This document shows, in pieces, positions 51,655-60,160 of a stretch of 64,000 bases of DNA (its first letter is position 1; the number at the start of each line of letters is the position of its first letter). Source of the stretch: Candidatus Nitrosocosmicus sp. (GTDB lineage Archaea; Thermoproteota; Nitrososphaeria; Nitrososphaerales; Nitrososphaeraceae); the NCBI GenBank assembly GCA_031177355.1, contig JAPSGR010000003.1, positions 45,011 to 109,010 on the forward strand, in the 5' to 3' direction. Below the pieces are notes generated by a model that searched no databases, was not told the DNA's origin, and was given only the letters and a program-made list of their open reading frames with translations. A program made the position numbers and the translations under genes.

Positions 51655-53378
51655 GATGGAATCTTCTTCATATATTTCAGTATTGGTTTGGTAATAGCTC
51701 CTTCAGAAGCGGACTGAACCAAAGTAGCATATTTCGATAATGCCCCAGATAGGTATCTATTTTTAATGGTTTTTATTTTTTTCATCCTGTTTGCGAATTC
51801 CTTTCTAGAAATTTTCAAATCAATAACTTCCTTTTGCAAATCAATTTCAACCCTATCCCCATTTTTAACCAATGCAAGCGGTCCTCCAACCATCGCTTCT
51901 GGAGAAACATGACCAATCATAAAACCTCTTGTTGCACCCGAAAATCTCCCATCTGTTATCATGGCGACTTTCTCACCTAATCCTTGTCCAACTATTGCGG
52001 CGGTAACTGCAAGCATTTCCCTCATTCCGGGTCCCCCTTTTGGTCCTTCATACCTAATCACTACTACATCACCCTCGCTTATTTCCCGTCGTGAAACAGC
52101 CTCAAAAGCAGATTCTTCAGAATTGTAGACTTTAGCAATACCTTTAAAGAATTCTTCTTTAAGTCCAGCTATTTTAATTACTGCACCCTCGGGAGCTAGG
52201 TTTCCGAATAATATTTTTAAAGTTCCTTCTTTATGGATTGGATTATCAACTGTTTTAAGAATATTCCTATATTCTGTACGGTTATTTTTATAGTAAATTT
52301 TGGAGTTTTTATAGTTATATGAATTAAGGTCTTGTTTCAGTGTTTTACCTGAAACGGTAAGTACATTACCATTTAAGATATTTTTGTCTAATAATGATTT
52401 CAGAATTACGGGAACCCCTCCTATGTTATGCAAGTTTAGCATAACATAGTTACCGCCAGGTCTCATATTCGCAATATGTGGAGTTTTTCTACGTATATAT
52501 TCAAAATCCTTTATATCCAAATCGATTCCGGACTCGCGCGATAAAGCCAAGAGATGTAAAATAGCATTAGTTGATCCTCCAATTGCATTAGCCATCATTA
52601 TGGCATTTTCAAATGCCTCGTAGACTAAGATATCTTTAGGTCTTAAATTATTTTCTAATAAAGGACCAATCGCTCTTCCAGTCTCAAAGGTTAAGCGTTG
52701 TCTTTCCTCGCTCTCAGCAGGCGGAGTAGCACTTCCTAATAAAGACATGCCTAAAGCTTCACTTATAGAAGCCATCGTATTAGCAGTGTACATCCCGGCG
52801 CAAGACCCGGCAGAAGGGCAAGCCACATTTTCTAAACTGGTTAACTCCTCTAATGACATTTTGCCAGCATCGAATGCCCCAACAGCTTCATAAACATCCT
52901 GAATAGTTACAGGTTTACCATTCCAATTACCCGGAAGAATTGTTCCACCATAAACAAAAATTGATGGCAGATTGAGCCGAGCCATTGCCATCAGAGTTCC
53001 AGGCAGACTCTTATCACAACCAGATATTCCTACTATAGCGTCATATTGATGTGCCCGTACCATTATTTCTATAGAGTCTGCTATTATCTCGCGACTGATT
53101 AGTGATGATTTCATACCTTCGTGTCCCATAGCGATGCCATCAGATACGGCTATAGTAGTGAATTCTCTTGGTGTGTTACCAGACTCACGTACACCTTCTT
53201 TAGCCTTTAAAGCTAGCCTTCCTAAATGGATGTTACAAGGAGTTGCTTCATTGCAAGTACTACACACTGCCACCATTGGCTTTGCGAGGTCGCTATCGGT
53301 AAGGCCCATAGATTTGTACATTGCCCTATGGGGAGCCCGCGATGGACCTTCTACTGTTTTTCTACTTGGTAAAACCAT
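51651..53378 (-). CDS. ilvD: Dihydroxy-acid dehydratase
   Basis: Iron-sulfur dehydratase making 2-oxo acids for valine, leucine and isoleucine. The three cluster-binding cysteine regions are visible ([40 protein letters not shown]), then [25 protein letters not shown] and the C-terminal [19 protein letters not shown] motif with the active-site Ser. Length 575 is typical. ATG start. Valine/isoleucine branch only: no ilvB, ilvN or ilvC nearby. Confidence 0.96.
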   Translation of the reverse strand: MVLPSRKTVEGPSRAPHRAMYKSMGLTDSDLAKPMVAVCSTCNEATPCNIHLGRLALKAKEGVRESGNTPREFTTIAVSDGIAMGHEGMKSSLISREIIADSIEIMVRAHQYDAIVGISGCDKSLPGTLMAMARLNLPSIFVYGGTILPGNWNGKPVTIQDVYEAVGAFDAGKMSLEELTSLENVACPSAGSCAGMYTANTMASISEALGMSLLGSATPPAESEERQRLTFETGRAIGPLLENNLRPKDILVYEAFENAIMMANAIGGSTNAILHLLALSRESGIDLDIKDFEYIRRKTPHIANMRPGGNYVMLNLHNIGGVPVILKSLLDKNILNGNVLTVSGKTLKQDLNSYNYKNSKIYYKNNRTEYRNILKTVDNPIHKEGTLKILFGNLAPEGAVIKIAGLKEEFFKGIAKVYNSEESAFEAVSRREISEGDVVVIRYEGPKGGPGMREMLAVTAAIVGQGLGEKVAMITDGRFSGATRGFMIGHVSPEAMVGGPLALVKNGDRVEIDLQKEVIDLKISRKEFANRMKKIKTIKNRYLSGALSKYATLVQSASEGAITKPILKYMKKIPS

Positions 53379-53441
53379 TACTATTACCTAAATCAAGGCT
53401 ATTGAATAAAGACTTGGCTATAATTCTTATGTTACGTTATT

Positions 53442-53627
53442 TTATTCGATAGTAGCAATTATTTTAATTGAATCCAAACCCTCGAATTTGAAAATAGTTT
53501 CACACATTCCGCATTCAATGCTATTGTTGTGTAGCTCACCTGATGATATTTCGTTTAAATACTCACATTTTGGACATGGGAAAGAAAAGTTCACGGTGAA
53601 ATTATCTAATTCAATCGATTCACTCAT
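53442..53627 (-). CDS. Small zinc-ribbon protein
   Basis: A 61-residue protein with CPKC and CGMC pairs (about residues 18-21 and 38-41, separated by 16 residues), a zinc ribbon of the rubredoxin-like kind, in a beta-rich setting. ATG start. It lies just upstream of ilvD (63 bases) on the same strand, and diverges from the HIT gene. Its partner is unknown. Confidence 0.65.
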   Translation of the reverse strand: MSESIELDNFTVNFSFPCPKCEYLNEISSGELHNNSIECGMCETIFKFEGLDSIKIIATIE

Positions 53628-53746
53628 GTATTATAAAAAATTTTCGACCTATTTAAAATGAACTATAAACAAATGTTAAGGAATGAAAATTCAAGGTTAA
53701 GTCATAATATTAATGAATTAAATATTTCCAAACTTAAAATAACTGG

Positions 53747-54187
53747 ATGGATGGAGCAATAAGAAATTGTATATTTTGTAAAATCATTCAAAAGGATATA
53801 CCTAATGCAATAATTTACGAGAACGAGAAGTTCTTAGCCTTTATGGACAGATATCCTATAAATCAAGGTCACACTCTTATTATACCCAAACATCATTACA
53901 ATACCATCCTTGACATGCCACAAGCCATCGTTGGGGAAATGTATTCCTTAGTTCCTAAATTGGCAAAAGCGATCACTGCCGTAATAAATAATGATGGATT
54001 TAATATAAATCAAAATAACGGAAAATCTGCCAACCAGATAGTACCACATGTTCATGTTCATATTGTTCCTAGATATTCTGCAGAAAAAGTCAAGGGTCAA
54101 TGGCCGACTAGAAAAATTGCCAAAATGCAAGAGTTGCATGATTTAGCACAAAAGATAACCCGCAGTATAGCAAGCGAAAATGAATGA
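53747..54187 (+). CDS. HIT-family nucleotide hydrolase or transferase
   Basis: Histidine-triad protein of 146 residues. The triad is HVHVHIVPRY near residues 103-112; an N-terminal CIFCKI pair is the usual zinc-binding start of the Hint/Fhit-like branch, and INQGHTLIIPKHHY is the first conserved block. Acts on AMP-linked nucleotides such as diadenosine polyphosphates. ATG start. It overlaps the glycosyltransferase gene by 8 bases, so they share a transcript. Confidence 0.9.
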   Translation: MDGAIRNCIFCKIIQKDIPNAIIYENEKFLAFMDRYPINQGHTLIIPKHHYNTILDMPQAIVGEMYSLVPKLAKAITAVINNDGFNINQNNGKSANQIVPHVHVHIVPRYSAEKVKGQWPTRKIAKMQELHDLAQKITRSIASENE

Positions 54188-55076
54188 TATTGATCTGACA
54201 ATCGGTATTCCGACATTTAATGAAGAGGCAAATATTACTAAATTCTTCGAGACCTTAAAACGACAAATAATTTCACAACATTATTCAGTCGAAATAATCT
54301 TTGTGGATGATTCTGCGGATAACACCCCTAATATAATTGAAAACCTTAGACTAAATAATCCAGACTTTCAGATCCGTATCATTCACAATAGTTCTAGAAA
54401 GGGAGCTTCTAACGCATGGAACACCATATTCAAGGAAGCAAAAGGCAAAGTACTAGTCCTGCTAGACGCCGATATTATTGTTGGAGAAAATTGTATCACG
54501 ATATTAAGAGAAAATATAATTAATAATGTAGGGCTTTGTGCATCCAATGCTCTACCTATCAATAAATCTAATAACCTGTATTCTAATGCTGCATCCTTCA
54601 TAGCGTTTTGGCTTAGGTCGATGAGATTACATGGATTGTCTCAGTACACAACAATGGGAAGGGCATTAGCTTTGGATTCCAGATCAGCTAAAGAGATAGA
54701 AATCCCGAATGAAATAATCGCAATTGATCTGTATGTTCAATGCATGATTCTCAAACAAAATAAGAAAGTTGTGTATGTCGACGCTGCTAAGATATATTTT
54801 ACAACTCCCTCAAACCGTAAAGATTTTTATAGTCAAATTATCAGAGCTTTAAAAGGATATGACCAAATTAGAGAAATAACGAAGAGTTTTAATATCAATG
54901 CTCCATTGTTTTTGACCATAAAGGAATTTCTACTAAACGCAAAAAAATATCCACGAGGTGCATTTTCGCTTCTTGTTTGTTATGGCATTATACCTTTAAT
55001 TTACTTGCGGCAGAGGTCCAAAATTTCATACATCTGGGACATAGCCCATAGTACGAAAAAATACAGTCTAACCTAA
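54180..55076 (+). CDS. Glycosyltransferase family 2
   Basis: GT-A fold sugar transferase, 298 residues. Seen: IGIPTFNEEANITKFF (nucleotide-binding), EIIFVDDSADNTPNII and VLVLLDADIIVGEN (the metal-binding D-x-D block), then SNALPINKSNNLYSN. The C-terminal 60 residues contain a hydrophobic stretch (GAFSLLVCYGIIPLIYL), so it may sit on the membrane. ATG start overlapping the HIT gene end. Substrate unknown: cell-surface glycan or lipid is likely. Confidence 0.88.
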   Translation: MNDIDLTIGIPTFNEEANITKFFETLKRQIISQHYSVEIIFVDDSADNTPNIIENLRLNNPDFQIRIIHNSSRKGASNAWNTIFKEAKGKVLVLLDADIIVGENCITILRENIINNVGLCASNALPINKSNNLYSNAASFIAFWLRSMRLHGLSQYTTMGRALALDSRSAKEIEIPNEIIAIDLYVQCMILKQNKKVVYVDAAKIYFTTPSNRKDFYSQIIRALKGYDQIREITKSFNINAPLFLTIKEFLLNAKKYPRGAFSLLVCYGIIPLIYLRQRSKISYIWDIAHSTKKYSLT

Positions 55077-55221
55077 TTTTGATTATTTTTTTTGCAGTCA
55101 CTGCAATGAGTTTTTGATATAAGAAGAGATTAAAATATGCAATATTATATAAATATGAACGATTAGATGGGGAGTATCATGTTTCAATAGACATCCAGGT
55201 ACAGTTGGTAATGAGTCCTTC

Positions 55222-55656
55222 CTACCCTGAAACAATGATTATGATGATAGCTAGGGTAGCGAGGCATCCAAATAATGCAAGTGTAGTTTTCCACATACCT
55301 TTATTCTCCTTATCACCAATTTCCCAAATACCCCCTCCTGGTTTAGTTACATTCCAATTTTTGATCATGTCATAACTATAAAAACGCGACAAATCTGCGG
55401 AAGGCATCCATTTTCCATTCATAGTATTTGCAAACTGAACAGAACTATGTTCGAGTGTCAAGTCATATTTTTTCCTTGAATTAATGTCGGATAAGACCTC
55501 GTAGGCTTCCACAATCTTTAAAAACATATGATTAGATTCCGAGGTTTTATTCTTGTCTGGATGATACTTTAATGCTAAAAGTCTGAATGCCTTTTTGATA
55601 TCGGCCGCACTAGCATTATGAGATATCTGAAGAACGTCATAATAAGTAGCGGACAC
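55222..55656 (-). CDS. J-domain protein with C-terminal membrane anchor
   Basis: J domain at residues 1-70 with the HPD motif in YHPDKNKT (near residues 31-38), the surface that stimulates Hsp70. After a polar stretch a single hydrophobic helix ends the protein (LALFGCLATLAIIIIIVSG), so it is tail-anchored. It lacks the Gly/Phe and zinc regions of DnaJ. Start codon is ATG at 55656. It diverges from a small zinc-ribbon gene. Function: local Hsp70 recruitment at the membrane is inference. Confidence 0.9.
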   Translation of the reverse strand: MSATYYDVLQISHNASAADIKKAFRLLALKYHPDKNKTSESNHMFLKIVEAYEVLSDINSRKKYDLTLEHSSVQFANTMNGKWMPSADLSRFYSYDMIKNWNVTKPGGGIWEIGDKENKGMWKTTLALFGCLATLAIIIIIVSG

Positions 55657-55748
55657 TATTATTATTATAGCACTCCATAAGATAAATTTTTTTATTTGAT
55701 ATTATTTTTTTAACCCTAAAATAATATGAATACTATTGATTCACAATT

Positions 55749-56204
55749 GTGAAATTTTCCATCCGCAAATTTATCAATGAATACAAAAATAATCAAAGAG
55801 ATAAGAAAATGCTCTCTTATAGCCTGAGATATAAGAATAATAGAATTGAAGAAAATAGAACTATACCAGTTGAAAATTTTAACTTAGTTTCATCAAAATC
55901 AAATAATAAAATTAGAGAAGGAAAGGAAAGCAAATCAGATACGCATCTAAATATTTGTAGTTATTGTCAAGAAGGTATAGAGGCAGAAAGTAAGAAACCA
56001 AATTGGAAGTGGGATATAGAACCAAATGCTACTCTTTGCAACGAATGTTATAAAAAAAAGAGTAATGAATACGATATAAGAATTAACTTTTGCAATACCT
56101 GTTATAAAAAATTAGGATTTATCAGATATAATCCAAAACGTAGCTGGAATATTCAAGGTCAAATGTGTAGAAATTGCTGGGATTCAAAGAACTCTTCTGA
56201 TTAA
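55749..56204 (+). CDS. Double zinc-ribbon hypothetical protein
   Basis: Function unknown. The C-terminal 80 residues hold two modules with C-x2-C pairs: CSYC...CNEC, then CNTC...CRNC. Both halves share a W-x-W/W-N-I pattern with lysines (KPNWKWDIEPNATLC and PKRSWNIQGQMC), suggesting an internal duplication. The first 60 residues are basic and low in complexity. GTG start at 55749; no signal peptide. It is followed by a 600-base gap. Confidence 0.7.
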   Translation: MKFSIRKFINEYKNNQRDKKMLSYSLRYKNNRIEENRTIPVENFNLVSSKSNNKIREGKESKSDTHLNICSYCQEGIEAESKKPNWKWDIEPNATLCNECYKKKSNEYDIRINFCNTCYKKLGFIRYNPKRSWNIQGQMCRNCWDSKNSSD

Positions 56205-56501
56205 GTATAGATAAATCAGATGAATGATGAAGATAATTGTCGCAAAGATTGTTAGAAGTAAAAAACAGTTTAAAGTGAAATAAGAGCAGTTTGATAGATT
56301 TTCAACCCTGTTCATCTCGCTGAACTCTAGATATGTGGGTTTTAAGAGTAGGAGAATAATTAATTTGGACTAATATCCGATGCAAAAAACAGTCTTGGAA
56401 ATTAAGACATTTATAAAAATAAGCACAAACAAGTTCCTCTATTGCTATTATTTTACATTACACAGGTTTGATCATTCGTTATTAAGAATCAAGAAGGTAA
56501 A
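56205..56501. other. Intergenic, nothing recognised
   Basis: AT-rich, with stops in all frames, between the double zinc-ribbon gene and the 53-residue membrane protein gene. No tRNA-like, repeat or inverted-repeat structure stands out; it should hold the 3' ends of both converging units. Confidence 0.4.
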
Positions 56502-56663
56502 TCATCTCCAAAGCATGGACACTACCCCGAGTCCACTTATACACAAACCAGCATAAGCTACCTGTGGTACGCTAATACTAGCAGCGCCGATTGCAAGCGC
56601 TATTCCAGATACTGTCATTAAAATTTCGCCCTTTCTCCTACTTGTTAAATGCAAGCCGATCAT
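56502..56663 (-). CDS. Small membrane protein (53 residues)
   Basis: A short open frame read from the gap. It begins with ATG at 56663 (MIGLHLTSRRKGEILMTVSG) and ends with TGA at 56502. Two hydrophobic helices follow a basic N-terminus: about residues 14-32 (rich in Ile, Ala, Leu) and 35-51 (ending VVSMLWR). The positive-inside pattern (TSRRK) supports a membrane protein. It shares direction with the ferritin-like gene but is separated by about 150 bases. No family is recognised. Confidence 0.55.
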   Translation of the reverse strand: MIGLHLTSRRKGEILMTVSGIALAIGAASISVPQVAYAGLCISGLGVVSMLWR

Positions 56664-56815
56664 CTTTAGTTTATTACAGGTTTATAAAGTATTTTTTTAA
56701 TAGGCAGCTTGATAATAATATGTGCATGCGTATTAAAATATTAGATTTTTAATCAATATCAACAAATGTTATTCGGTTGTTGATTCAAATTAGTGTCGGA
56801 ATGATATAAAAAAAA

Positions 56816-57406
56816 TTAAAGGTGGCTCAAGTTCCCGGCGCCAGAGGCGTTAGGAGACTGTCCAGGGAAACTTCGTCTAAAGTGTCCAGATGGCCTCTTT
56901 GAAAGCAATTCGATGAACCAAGCCTCATGCTCAATTTCCTCTTGCATTATTCGTTGAGCAATGTCATATGTCCTTGGATCCTTACCAGCAGTCATATCAC
57001 AAACTTCACCCCACGAGCGAATTGCACACTGCTCGGCTTCTAATAACACTTTAATAATTGACGTTAAGTCTTTCCAATTTTCGGGTAAATAAGCATCAGG
57101 ACATCCTGCTTGGGTAGCAAAGTCGCGAATGTCACGTGGTAAGCTGCCTCCCAATTCATACAGCCTTGGAACCATAGCTTCAAAATGATTTCTATCTTCT
57201 ATCCTTGCATCCTCCACGATCTCCTTGATTCCTTCCCCATCTAGGCCTGTGCAATGCATTCTCAAAATAGTATAATAGTAATAGGTTGTAAATTCTGCGC
57301 CAACTCCTTTAGTAATTAATTCTTTCAATCTCTCAATATTAACTCCATTTTTTTCTAAAACTTCTAATGCCACTACATTTGGAACGTATTCGTTATTTTG
57401 GGTCAT
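56816..57406 (-). CDS. Dps-like ferritin (DPSL), DNA protection during starvation
   Basis: Ferritin-fold iron storage/oxidation protein that protects DNA. Helix patterns with metal ligands are visible: [39 protein letters not shown] (E, EDRNH), and [17 protein letters not shown]. Cysteines in [14 protein letters not shown] fit the thioferritin (DPSL) group, which uses a Cys pair near the metal site. The frame opens at TTG 57412, but ATG at 57406 is favoured by the TATA box at 57429-57438. 196 residues. The C-terminus has a Gly/Ser-rich tail. Confidence 0.85.
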   Translation of the reverse strand: MTQNNEYVPNVVALEVLEKNGVNIERLKELITKGVGAEFTTYYYYTILRMHCTGLDGEGIKEIVEDARIEDRNHFEAMVPRLYELGGSLPRDIRDFATQAGCPDAYLPENWKDLTSIIKVLLEAEQCAIRSWGEVCDMTAGKDPRTYDIAQRIMQEEIEHEAWFIELLSKRPSGHFRRSFPGQSPNASGAGNLSHL

Positions 57407-57428
57407 TAGCAAGACTTAGATAATTGCA

Positions 57429-57438
57429 TATAAAAATA
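57429..57438 (-). promoter_or_regulatory. TATA box of the Dps-like gene
   Basis: ATTTTTATAT on the minus strand, centred about 28 bases before the ATG at 57406, giving a leaderless transcript and supporting that start. Confidence 0.55.
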
Positions 57439-57848
57439 TTATTATAAATGGTTCCGTCTAGTATTTCTACATTTCAAATAACCTAAATATCATTACTTCT
57501 CCTTTAAATATGCCTTTTTGATGAGTAAGCCCTACCTCTTTAATGAAACCTACATGAGCACTAGCTTAAAATGTGTCGATCCATACTTGACATACTATCA
57601 TATATGTATCAAATAATATCTGATAAAACATCTCAAAACTTGCGTGCATGATAGATATCTTTTAAACAATATATATAGAAATAAGTAAAAAGATGACTAA
57701 AATTTGACCCCAATAGTATTTTGAGATGAATGCCTTTATTAAACAAATTTACTAAGAAATCATCCCTGTATTCTAAAGTTTATTCAAAAACGTCATGTGA
57801 AAGGTAAAAAAAAGGCATTCCGAATGTTATTTTCCACCCTATATATTA
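57439..57848. other. Intergenic region, no gene recognised
   Basis: About 410 bases between the ferritin-like gene and the UbiD gene (both minus strand), AT-rich and closed in all frames. It includes upstream sequence of the Dps-like gene and the 3' end of the UbiD transcript. No repeat or RNA gene is supported; a GATGAG near 57530 resembles a box C but lacks a convincing D box. Confidence 0.4.
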
Positions 57849-59315
57849 TTATATTCTTGGCTTTGACTCCAGACCATATTGAGCCCATTTCTTATCTACC
57901 AAGAGTTTTGTATCATGGTCTACTTGTACTTCCTCCTGTATTTCTCGCTCAAATCCTTCTTCCTTCCATTTAGTTGTAGCGTCGATACCTAGCTTGGAAC
58001 CAAAGTTTACTAGACCAGATGATGGGTCTAAAGTATCCGTTGGGACATTATCAATTATCATTGTATCTCTTTTTGGGTCCGCCTTCGTGGTTATGGCCCA
58101 AATTACATCATCCATATTATGAACATTTATGTTATGATCTACCACAATGAACATCTTTGTTAGTGACAACTGTCCTAATCCCCACAACCCCATCATAACT
58201 TTCTTTGCTTGACCAGGATATCTCTTTCTAATCGAGATGATCCCCAATCCCTGAAACCAACCAGCAGGAGGCATAGAAAAATCCACCACTTCTGGTTGAA
58301 ACATTTGTATCAGTGGCAAAAATGATCTTTCAATTACTTTGCCAAAAAAGGCATCTTCTAAAACAGGTTTACCTACTACAGTGGTCAAATAGATTGGTTT
58401 TCTCTTATGCGTAACACCGGTTAATGTAAAAACTGGAAAGTAATCAGGAGGAGTATAGTATCCAGTATGGTCACCGAACGGCCCTTCAATTTCTAACTTA
58501 GATGGGTCCACCGTCCCTTCAAACACAATTTCAGCGTTGGCAGGGACTTCAAGAGGAATTGTCTTACATTTAACGAGCTTAATACCTTTTTTCCGAGAAA
58601 TTCCTGCAAATAGGAATTTATCCATTCCTTCAGGGACAGGAGCAATGCTGCTAAAGATTGTTCCTGGATCTGACCCAAGTACAATTGCAACTGGAATCGG
58701 ATTCTTGGTTTCCCTTGAAATATCAAAGTGTTGTGCTCCTCTTTTGTGGATTTGCCAGTGCATGATTGCCTTTTTATCATTAAGAATCTGTAACCTATAA
58801 ACACCCAAATTTCGGATACCTGTATCGGGATGGCGTGTCACAGTCATACCAAAAGTAATGAATTTACCAGCATCTTTGTAAAATGATTTAATGATTGGAA
58901 ATTTATTAAATGATGCCGTTTCTGTCTCAAAAACCTCTTGGACTGGACCATTATCCACTATCCTTGGACCATATTCAGAGATCTCAGACAATTTTGGCAA
59001 CATCTTGAGTTTATCTAATACGCCTGAAGGGATTTTCATTTTGGTCAATCCCACAATTCTGTTACCTATTTCTGAAAAATCTTCTAATTCTAAAGCTATT
59101 TGCAGTCTTTTCATTGATCCAAACGCATTACCTAGAATAGGTATGTCATACCCTTTTACATTCTCAAATAAAATAGCTGGACTGGTTTTAGAATACATCA
59201 TTCTTCTCATCACCTCGGCGACCTCTAGTTCAGGGTTTACTTCAGTTTGAACTCTTTGTAGTTCGCCTACATTCTCTAATTTTTCAATGAATTCCGATAA
59301 ATTTTCAAAGGGCAT
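57849..59315 (-). CDS. UbiD-family decarboxylase
   Basis: Prenylated-FMN-dependent decarboxylase of 488 residues. Seen: ESLSEFIEKLENVGELQRV-type opening, the FGMTVTRHPDTGIRNLGVYRLQI cofactor block, IVLGSDPGTIFSSIAPVPEGMDKFLFAGISR, EGPFGDHTGYYTPPDYFPVF and EDAFFGKVIERSFLPLIQ (with the catalytic E-x4-R-x-E-type residues). In archaea such proteins can be the anhydromevalonate-5-phosphate decarboxylase of the archaeal mevalonate pathway. That assignment is plausible here but not proved; quinone-type UbiD or other aromatic decarboxylases are alternatives. Confidence 0.87.
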   Translation of the reverse strand: MPFENLSEFIEKLENVGELQRVQTEVNPELEVAEVMRRMMYSKTSPAILFENVKGYDIPILGNAFGSMKRLQIALELEDFSEIGNRIVGLTKMKIPSGVLDKLKMLPKLSEISEYGPRIVDNGPVQEVFETETASFNKFPIIKSFYKDAGKFITFGMTVTRHPDTGIRNLGVYRLQILNDKKAIMHWQIHKRGAQHFDISRETKNPIPVAIVLGSDPGTIFSSIAPVPEGMDKFLFAGISRKKGIKLVKCKTIPLEVPANAEIVFEGTVDPSKLEIEGPFGDHTGYYTPPDYFPVFTLTGVTHKRKPIYLTTVVGKPVLEDAFFGKVIERSFLPLIQMFQPEVVDFSMPPAGWFQGLGIISIRKRYPGQAKKVMMGLWGLGQLSLTKMFIVVDHNINVHNMDDVIWAITTKADPKRDTMIIDNVPTDTLDPSSGLVNFGSKLGIDATTKWKEEGFEREIQEEVQVDHDTKLLVDKKWAQYGLESKPRI

Positions 59316-59682
59316 TAAAATTATTGATAAAGAGCCCTATTTAATGATCGGTCTATTATAATAATCGTATCAATGAAACCAGTTCGCAATATATGAAACG
59401 AAGTTAGTTCTTCCAAGGAGGCACCATCAAACACGATAAAAGAGTTATTTAGGATTTGGCTTATACGACTCATCTCTCATCGTGAATATGTTATCCATTC
59501 TCACTTTCACAACACCTTGAGCAATCATTACTGCAAAGAATTAGATAGATGACAACCGACTTTATCTTACAAGTGTTTTTGATATATTTATAAAATACAG
59601 CCTTTATAAATATATATTAGTTTATTAGATTACAAGGGAATTCCTTAAAATAATAGAAAATATTTCTATTGATATTGAATCA
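59316..59682. other. Intergenic region, no gene supported
   Basis: About 370 bases upstream of the UbiD gene. It holds the UbiD promoter: CATTAAATAG (59338-59347) lies about 27 bases before the start codon. A 27-codon minus-strand frame (59445-59528, starting MIAQGVVKVRMDN) is the only open stretch, too short to support. No repeats or RNA genes seen. Confidence 0.4.
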
Positions 59683-60105
59683 TCACCCATGCAATCTTTT
59701 TAAACTGGCTTTGCTATTATTAATGAATGGTATTATTTTGTTTGTTATAATTTCATGAAAATTAGTTACATGCGGATCGAACGATAATAATAAAACATAA
59801 GAGAGTGTGCTATTTTCGTCTGTAATAGGAATAGTAGCTCTAATTAATTTTTCATATTTCGAACTTGCGTATTGTATTTTTCCCAACATAAATTCCCATC
59901 TTAATCGAGTGTATTGACGAGTTGCCGCTGTAATAGCATACTGGGCTCTTTCCTCCGGTGTCAATAAAGGTACCAAGTCCTGTCTTTCAGCTATAGATTC
60001 TAAAACACCATCTTCATTAGCGATGCCGGCGAATCGTATAGCAGGATCTAAACTTATAACTTGTTTACAAAATTGATTGAATTCATCTTCATTCTTTGAC
60101 TTCAT
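59683..60105 (-). CDS. DUF6659-like protein, possible roadblock fold
   Basis: A 140-residue protein with a pattern common in ammonia-oxidising archaea: ICKQVISLDPAIRFAGIANEDGVLES (similar to roadblock-type start), a helix with LLTPEERAQYAITAATRQYTRLRWEFMLGKIQY, then KLIRATIPITDENSTLSYVLLLSFDP. These short proteins are thaumarchaeal-specific and of unknown role; a signalling or GTPase-scaffold function is inference. ATG start with TATA-like CTTTATATATG at 60132-60142. Confidence 0.65.
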   Translation of the reverse strand: MKSKNEDEFNQFCKQVISLDPAIRFAGIANEDGVLESIAERQDLVPLLTPEERAQYAITAATRQYTRLRWEFMLGKIQYASSKYEKLIRATIPITDENSTLSYVLLLSFDPHVTNFHEIITNKIIPFINNSKASLKRLHG

Positions 60106-60160
60106 GTTCTCAAACTTTATTATTCCAATCCCTTTATATATGATAGATCATCAGTTTACA

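Noticed and set aside
57520..57640. Box C/D-like guide RNA candidate
   Set aside because: A TTGATGAG near 57528 resembles box C, but the base before it is T and the nearest CTGA is about 90 bases away with no second box pair.
59445..59528. 27-codon minus-strand frame upstream of ubiD
   Set aside because: No recognisable pattern or promoter; kept only as a description of the gap.
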